From Thermoleophilaceae bacterium (GTDB lineage Bacteria > Actinomycetota > Thermoleophilia > Solirubrobacterales > Thermoleophilaceae), in the NCBI GenBank assembly GCA_013811765.1, contig JACCUO010000228.1:1-8046 (forward strand): 8,046 bases of DNA, in the 5' to 3' direction. Position numbers and translations under genes: made by a program. A model generated the notes under the pieces. It was not told where the DNA came from. It searched no databases and saw only the letters and a program-made list of their open reading frames with translations. Below, one piece after another: positions 4,610-8,046 of this stretch (its first letter is position 1; each line of letters begins with the position of its first letter).

Positions 4610-6304
4610 TCACTTGCCGAGGGCCGCCGCGAGGACGGTGCGGGCGGCCGGCGCGGCGGTCGCTCCGCCGGCGCCGTTTCTGACCAGCAGGACCGCAACG
4701 GCGATACGCGGCCTGCCCGCCGGCGCGAATGCGGTGAACCACGCGTCGGTGTTCGAGGGATCGCCGCTGCGATCCTCGCCGCCGGGGCCGCGGGTGTCCT
4801 CGAGCTCGGCGGTGCCGGTCTTGCCCGCAACCGCCACGCCGGGGATGGCGGCGGCAGTGCCGGTGCCCCGGGCTACCACGGCGAGCATCAGCCGCTCGAG
4901 CATGCCGGCCACCGTCTTGGAGGTCACGCGGACCTTGCGACGCCGTCCCGCGCCCGCAGCCTGAAGGGTCGGGATCAGGCGTACCCCGTCGTTGGCCACC
5001 GTCTGCGCCACCGAGGCCATCTGCAGCGGGGTGGCGAGCGTCTGGAACTGCCCGATCGCCGTCGAGCCGATCTCGAGTGGCGAGGCGATTCCCTTGCTCT
5101 CGGGGAGGGTGCTCGACATCTCGCCGGGCAGCGTCGGCGGGTTATTCCAGCCGTAGCGCTTTGCGGTTTCCACCAGCCGCTCCGAGCCGACCTTCACCCC
5201 GAGGGGCCCGAACACCGAGTTGCACGACTCGGCGAAGCTCTCCTCGAAGGTGCCCCCGCAGAGCTCACCGTTCGCGTTCTCGAGATCGACTCCGTCGATC
5301 ACCGCCTTGCTCTCCACGGGGAATGTGTCCGAGAGCTTCACGAGGTTGGCCTCGAGGGCGGCCGTGGTGGTGACGATCTTGAAGGTCGAACCGGGCGGCT
5401 GTGGTGCGGAGAAGGCGATGCCCGCCAGCGCCCGGACGGCGCCGGTGCGCGGATCGAGCGCGGCGACACCACCGAGCCGCCCGGCGAGTGCAGTCACGGC
5501 CGTTTCCTGCAGGCGGGTATCGATCGTCGAGCGTATCGCCGGCGCCGGGCGGGGCTCGCTGCGCGCAAGCGCGCGGTCTCCCGCCAGGAGGACTCCCCCC
5601 GGTTGCCCTGCCACCTGTCTCTCAAAGACGCGCTCCAGCCCGGATTTCCCCACCGGCGTGCTGCCGGGAAAGCCACGGGCAAAGAGCCGCTTGCGCTCCG
5701 TCTTGTCCTTGGTGCTCTCCACCGTTCCCGCCACCGAGAGCGCCAGCGCAGGTAGCGGCGATGTCCGCGCGTCGGCCGAACCCTCCGCCAGGGTCTTGCC
5801 GTCGGCAGACAGGATCCTTGCGCGCTCGGGGGCCCGTGTTCTGCGGCTCAGGCGTGCGCCCTCGGTCAGGCCTGGGAAGGCCATCTGCGGCGTCCAGGCC
5901 ACGCCCGAGTCGCCCACGGACAGCCGGACGGCACCCCGGATGGTGCCGAACACCCGCGTCGGGATTGCCACCGGCAGCGGCACGGTCCCCTCACTCTCGG
6001 ACTCCGGCTCGGCGGTCCGCACGGAGGTGGCCGTGGCGATCGTGCGCGCACTCTCATAGGCGGCCTGAAAGGCCCCCCGGTCGAAGCGCGCGCGAGCGTC
6101 CTCGTTGAGCAGAGCGTGCATGGCGGCGTAGTCCCCGCGTGCCCACGCCCTGCCGAAGTCGCGTGCCACCCGCTCGGAGGCCGACTCCGCACCGATCCCG
6201 ATGACCACCCCCGCGCCGAGCGCCAGGACCGCCACGACCGCCAGCGCCGGGATGGCTCGGAACATCACGCGCCGGTGGCGCTCGAGCGCACGATCGTCAG
6301 CCAA
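4610..6304 (-). CDS. Class B penicillin-binding protein (peptidoglycan D,D-transpeptidase) with NTF2-like N-terminal domain
   Basis: Numbered from TTG 6304, the protein is 564 residues. A short basic N-terminus (RALERHRR) leads into one membrane segment (about 18-38), placing the rest outside. A MecA_N/NTF2-like domain follows (about 42-140: ASERVARDFGRAWARGDYAAMHALL). A linker next contains ARILSADGKTLAEG, a variant of the R-G-x-I-x-D-R-x-G-x-x-L-A segment of class B PBPs. The transpeptidase domain (about 255-562) has all three motifs: S306-T-F-K309 (nucleophile), S360-C-N362 and K495-T-G497. It should cross-link stem peptides and be inhibited by beta-lactams. There are no PASTA repeats or glycosyltransferase domain. 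The longest frame starts at 6376, but that would overlap the divergent MarP-like gene. TTG 6304 lies 9 nt after a -10 box and keeps a basic N-terminus; GTG 6268 and ATG 6265 are alternatives. It is head-to-head with the protease gene. Confidence 0.93.
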   Translation of the reverse strand: MADDRALERHRRVMFRAIPALAVVAVLALGAGVVIGIGAESASERVARDFGRAWARGDYAAMHALLNEDARARFDRGAFQAAYESARTIATATSVRTAEPESESEGTVPLPVAIPTRVFGTIRGAVRLSVGDSGVAWTPQMAFPGLTEGARLSRRTRAPERARILSADGKTLAEGSADARTSPLPALALSVAGTVESTKDKTERKRLFARGFPGSTPVGKSGLERVFERQVAGQPGGVLLAGDRALARSEPRPAPAIRSTIDTRLQETAVTALAGRLGGVAALDPRTGAVRALAGIAFSAPQPPGSTFKIVTTTAALEANLVKLSDTFPVESKAVIDGVDLENANGELCGGTFEESFAESCNSVFGPLGVKVGSERLVETAKRYGWNNPPTLPGEMSSTLPESKGIASPLEIGSTAIGQFQTLATPLQMASVAQTVANDGVRLIPTLQAAGAGRRRKVRVTSKTVAGMLERLMLAVVARGTGTAAAIPGVAVAGKTGTAELEDTRGPGGEDRSGDPSNTDAWFTAFAPAGRPRIAVAVLLVRNGAGGATAAPAARTVLAAALGK

Positions 6305-6313
6305 GTGGCTTCC

Positions 6314-6323
6314 AGGGTACCTT
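6314..6323. promoter_or_regulatory. Shared symmetric bidirectional promoter for the PBP and MarP-like genes
   Basis: AGGGTACCTT carries overlapping -10-like boxes on both strands: TACCTT rightward (6318-6323) and TACCCT leftward (6319-6314), sharing the TA at 6318-6319 in the palindrome GGTACC. Each box ends exactly 9 nt before a start codon (ATG 6333 rightward, TTG 6304 leftward), and neither gene has a Shine-Dalgarno. Both would be leaderless. No strong -35 is visible for either direction. Confidence 0.5.
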
Positions 6324-6332
6324 TCCAAGCCT

Positions 6333-7481
6333 ATGACGCCGGTCGACTGGGGCATCCTGGTGTTCATCCTCGCCATGGCGGTCTGGGGCTACGCTCAGGG
6401 GCTGATAGTCGGCGCGCTCTCGCTGGCGGGCTTTGCGGGCGGGGCGTTCCTCGGCTCTCGGCTCGGTCCCCTCCTTCTCAACGAGGGATCTGAGTCCCCC
6501 TACGCCCCGCTGGTGGCCCTGATCGCGGCCCTGCTCGTGGGGGGCATGCTCGCCTCGGGGCTGGAGCTGATCGGGTTCCATCTGCGCGGCCGGATCGGAA
6601 ACGAACTCGGGGTGCTCGACGGCCTGGGCGGCTCGGTGCTGATCGCCTGCCTCGGGCTGACGCTCGTGTGGATCGTCGGCGCCGTTGCAATCCAGACGCC
6701 GGGCGCACGCGAGTTGAGGGAGCCCGTTCAGCGCTCGGCCGTGGTCAGGCAACTCAACGAGGTCCTGCCTCCCTCCGGGCCGCTGCTGAAGGCGCTCGCG
6801 CGCTTCGACCCGTTCCCCCGGATAGCCGGGCCGGACCCGGGGGTCAGGGCCCCGGACCCCGCTATTGCACGTGATCCCCAGGTCCGGGGCGCGGCGCGCA
6901 GCGTTGTCAGGGTGCTCGGGACCGCCTGCGGGCTCGGTGTTCAGGGATCGGGGTGGGTGGCGGGGAACGGCTTGGTGGTAACAAACGCTCACGTAGTCGC
7001 CGGCCAGGACGACACGACCGTGCAGGTGGGGGGTGAGGGCGAGCGTCACGACACCGATCCCATCTGGTTCGACTCGAAGAACGACCTCGCGATCCTGCGC
7101 TCGTCCGGGATCTCCGGAGTACCGGCACTGCGCCTCGACGCCGATGCCCCCGTCGGTACCTCCGGGGCTGTCCTCGGCTTTCCTGAGAACGGTGGCTACG
7201 ACGCGCGGCCGGCGCGGCTCGGACGGACCCGCACGGTGAGTGCGCGGGACTCCTACGGCCGCGGGCCCGTGCGCCGCCAGATCTCCGCACTGCGGGGGGT
7301 CGTGCGCTCCGGCAACTCAGGCGGCCCGATGGTGGACGCAAACGGCCGGGTGATAACCACGGTCTTCGCCTCTACGATCCGGTCGGGTAGCGGGAGCGGG
7401 TTCGGGGTACCGGATACGCTTGTGCTGGAGGCATTGAAAAAAGCCGGGCCGGGCGTGGATACCGGTCCCTGCACCAGGTAG
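6333..7481 (+). CDS. marP: MarP-like membrane serine protease (CvpA-like membrane domain plus trypsin-fold protease)
   Basis: The 382-residue protein has an N-terminal CvpA/colicin V production-like domain of about four membrane segments (about 5-26, 28-46, 57-82, 98-121), then a linker rich in Pro and Asp, and a periplasmic chymotrypsin-fold protease. The catalytic triad is visible: His220 in TNAHVVAG, Asp251 in NDLAIL and Ser329 in SGNSGGP. From memory, Mycobacterium tuberculosis MarP (Rv3671c) has H235, D264 and S343 and a C214-C395 disulphide. Cys199 and the near-terminal Cys380 occur here at the matching offset of about 15. In mycobacteria MarP maintains intrabacterial pH in acid and processes the peptidoglycan hydrolase RipA. 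An equivalent envelope-stress role is inferred here. The start ATG 6333 is inside a longer frame (from 6201) that would overlap the PBP; the membrane segment starts right after it and a -10 box lies 9 nt upstream. Confidence 0.9.
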   Translation: MTPVDWGILVFILAMAVWGYAQGLIVGALSLAGFAGGAFLGSRLGPLLLNEGSESPYAPLVALIAALLVGGMLASGLELIGFHLRGRIGNELGVLDGLGGSVLIACLGLTLVWIVGAVAIQTPGARELREPVQRSAVVRQLNEVLPPSGPLLKALARFDPFPRIAGPDPGVRAPDPAIARDPQVRGAARSVVRVLGTACGLGVQGSGWVAGNGLVVTNAHVVAGQDDTTVQVGGEGERHDTDPIWFDSKNDLAILRSSGISGVPALRLDADAPVGTSGAVLGFPENGGYDARPARLGRTRTVSARDSYGRGPVRRQISALRGVVRSGNSGGPMVDANGRVITTVFASTIRSGSGSGFGVPDTLVLEALKKAGPGVDTGPCTR

Positions 7482-7515
7482 CGAGCCAGGCCCTTCGGCC
7501 GACAGATCTCTAAGC

Positions 7516-8046
7516 ATGCCCAGGTCACGGACGACTACACCCCTCCTGCTGATGGCCTGCCTGCTGATGGCCTGCCTGCTGATGGCGATCGCCGGGCTCG
7601 CCAGGGCCGCGGCCGGGCCCTTGGCCGCGGCCCCGAATCCGTGCCTCGACGCGACGGCACGCACGCAACTGCTGTGCCCGGACCTCGTGATGAGGAGGCC
7701 GTTCGGCCTGCGGCTCGACCCCCTTGAGCGACCCGGCCGGCTGCTCCTGCGGGCCGGTAACTCGATCGACAACGTGGGCCTCGGCCCGGCGGAGCTGCAC
7801 GGCAGGCGCGCCAGCCGGTACCAGATGCGTGCCCGCCAGCGGATCTACCGACGAGGTGGTGGGCGCCTCGGGATCAGCACGGAGGCCCGTCTCCTCTTCA
7901 AGTTCGTGCCCGGTCAGACCCGCTATTGGAAGTTCCTTCAGGCGGCGAGCTTCGAGCTCTTCCGGCTCGACTCGAGGGGGCGGATCGGCAGGCGGATAAG
8001 GAGGGGCCCCAAGGTGAGCTACTGCCTGCGGGACCTCAGCCATACC
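7516..8046 (+). CDS. Secreted lysyl-oxidase-like protein lacking the usual copper-ligand histidines, 3' partial
   Basis: The frame is open to the window end, giving the first 177 residues. A basic N-terminus (MPRSR) and hydrophobic core (about 9-29) form a signal peptide, probably cleaved near A-R-A (29-31). Cys43 and Cys54 flank a short segment leading to CPDLVMRRPFGLRL (54-67), the usual opening of actinobacterial lysyl-oxidase-family proteins. The domain continues with LLLRAGNSIDNVGLGPAELHG (76-96), MRARQRIYRRGG and KVSYCLRD (166-173). Where active members carry a His-rich copper motif (H-x-H-W-H type), this protein reads T-R-Y-W-K-F (135-140) with no histidine, so it may be non-catalytic. 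ATG 7516 is the only usable start: no in-frame ATG, GTG or TTG lies between it and the MarP stop. There is no Shine-Dalgarno and no -10 box 9 nt upstream, so it probably shares the MarP-like gene's transcript (34-nt gap). Confidence 0.8.
   Translation, partial: MPRSRTTTPLLLMACLLMACLLMAIAGLARAAAGPLAAAPNPCLDATARTQLLCPDLVMRRPFGLRLDPLERPGRLLLRAGNSIDNVGLGPAELHGRRASRYQMRARQRIYRRGGGRLGISTEARLLFKFVPGQTRYWKFLQAASFELFRLDSRGRIGRRIRRGPKVSYCLRDLSHT
7546..7586 (+). repeat. 15-bp in-frame direct repeat in the signal peptide
   Basis: CTGCTGATGGCCTGC occurs twice in tandem (7546-7560, 7561-7575), and the first 11 bases recur at 7576-7586. The repeats encode L-L-M-A-C twice and then L-L-M-A-I within the hydrophobic core of the lysyl-oxidase-like protein's signal peptide. 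Gain or loss of a unit would keep the frame and change core length by five residues. Confidence 0.85.
7604..7633. repeat. Perfect 11-bp inverted repeat inside the lysyl-oxidase-like gene
   Basis: GGGCCGCGGCC (7604-7614) is followed after the 8-nt loop GGGCCCTT by its exact reverse complement GGCCGCGGCCC (7623-7633). It is an all-GC stem about 90 nt into the coding region, covering the codons for G-L-A-R-A-A-A-G-P-L-A-A-A-P around the predicted signal-peptide cleavage site. There is no T-tract, so it is unlikely to be a terminator. Confidence 0.7.

Noticed and set aside
3901..4830. A 309-codon leftward open frame spanning the lipoprotein gene and the 3' end of the PBP gene
   Set aside because: Arg/Ala/Pro-rich shadow crossing two well-supported genes; no domain.
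5220..6108. Long rightward open frames (279 and 235 codons) across the PBP gene
   Set aside because: Antisense to a PBP with all three catalytic motifs; composition is typical of a reverse-strand shadow.
6201..6332. Longer start for the MarP-like gene (first in-frame start at 6201)
   Set aside because: The extra 44 residues are Arg/Ser/Thr-rich and antisense to the PBP membrane segment; ATG 6333 immediately precedes the first membrane helix.
6305..6376. Longer start for the PBP (first in-frame start at 6376)
   Set aside because: It would overlap the 5' end of the MarP-like gene and both promoters; the 24 extra residues are not membrane- or signal-like.
6829..6860. Repeated GGGCCGGACCC-like units in the MarP-like linker
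   Set aside because: Imperfect and explained by the Gly/Pro/Asp-rich linker (GPDPGVRAPDPA) in a high-GC genome.
7488..7500. GGCCCTTCGGCC hairpin between the MarP-like and lysyl-oxidase-like genes as a terminator
   Set aside because: Only a 4-bp stem with a 4-nt loop and no T-tract; too weak to call.

Overview
The window looks like ordinary chromosome from a high-GC Gram-positive bacterium. Every real gene strongly prefers G or C at the third codon position. The gene families (a MarP-type membrane protease, an FHA protein with a zinc ribbon, a small double-CxxC protein, a lysyl-oxidase-like secreted protein) suggest an actinobacterium, most likely of the Thermoleophilia/Solirubrobacterales type. 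That placement rests on remembered family resemblance, not a search. I see no rRNA, tRNA, CRISPR array, insertion sequence, prophage or obvious transferred island.

Layout, left to right. A secreted, membrane-anchored BNR/Asp-box beta-propeller protein (5' end outside the window) runs to 1501 on the + strand. It converges on a two-gene minus-strand unit made of a winged-helix regulator (2335-2042) and a small lipoprotein (2027-1530). Upstream lies a minus-strand zinc-ribbon/FHA protein (3020-2454). Divergent from it, on the + strand, are a small double-CxxC protein (3159-3401), an SRPBCC/polyketide-cyclase-like protein (3429-3989) and a lipoprotein (4003-4572). These converge on a class B penicillin-binding protein on the minus strand (6304-4610). 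Head-to-head with the PBP is a MarP-like CvpA/trypsin-fold protease (6333-7481), followed by a lysyl-oxidase-like secreted protein cut by the window end (7516-8046).

Most genes act at the cell envelope: a secreted propeller, two lipoproteins, a peptidoglycan transpeptidase, a periplasmic acid/oxidative-stress protease and a secreted lysyl-oxidase-like protein. The FHA protein, double-CxxC protein and winged-helix protein are likely cytoplasmic signalling or regulatory factors.

The most interesting content is in the gene starts. Four genes lack a Shine-Dalgarno sequence but have a -10-like hexamer 9 or 10 nt before the start codon, the layout expected for leaderless mRNAs. For the PBP/MarP pair the two -10 boxes overlap on one near-symmetric element, so both genes seem to fire from a single bidirectional promoter. 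One -10 box contains the stop codon of the preceding gene. The double-CxxC gene has the opposite arrangement: a strong Shine-Dalgarno 30 nt from its ATG, with a perfect 7-bp hairpin exactly filling the excess distance. No wholly new multi-gene system is evident.
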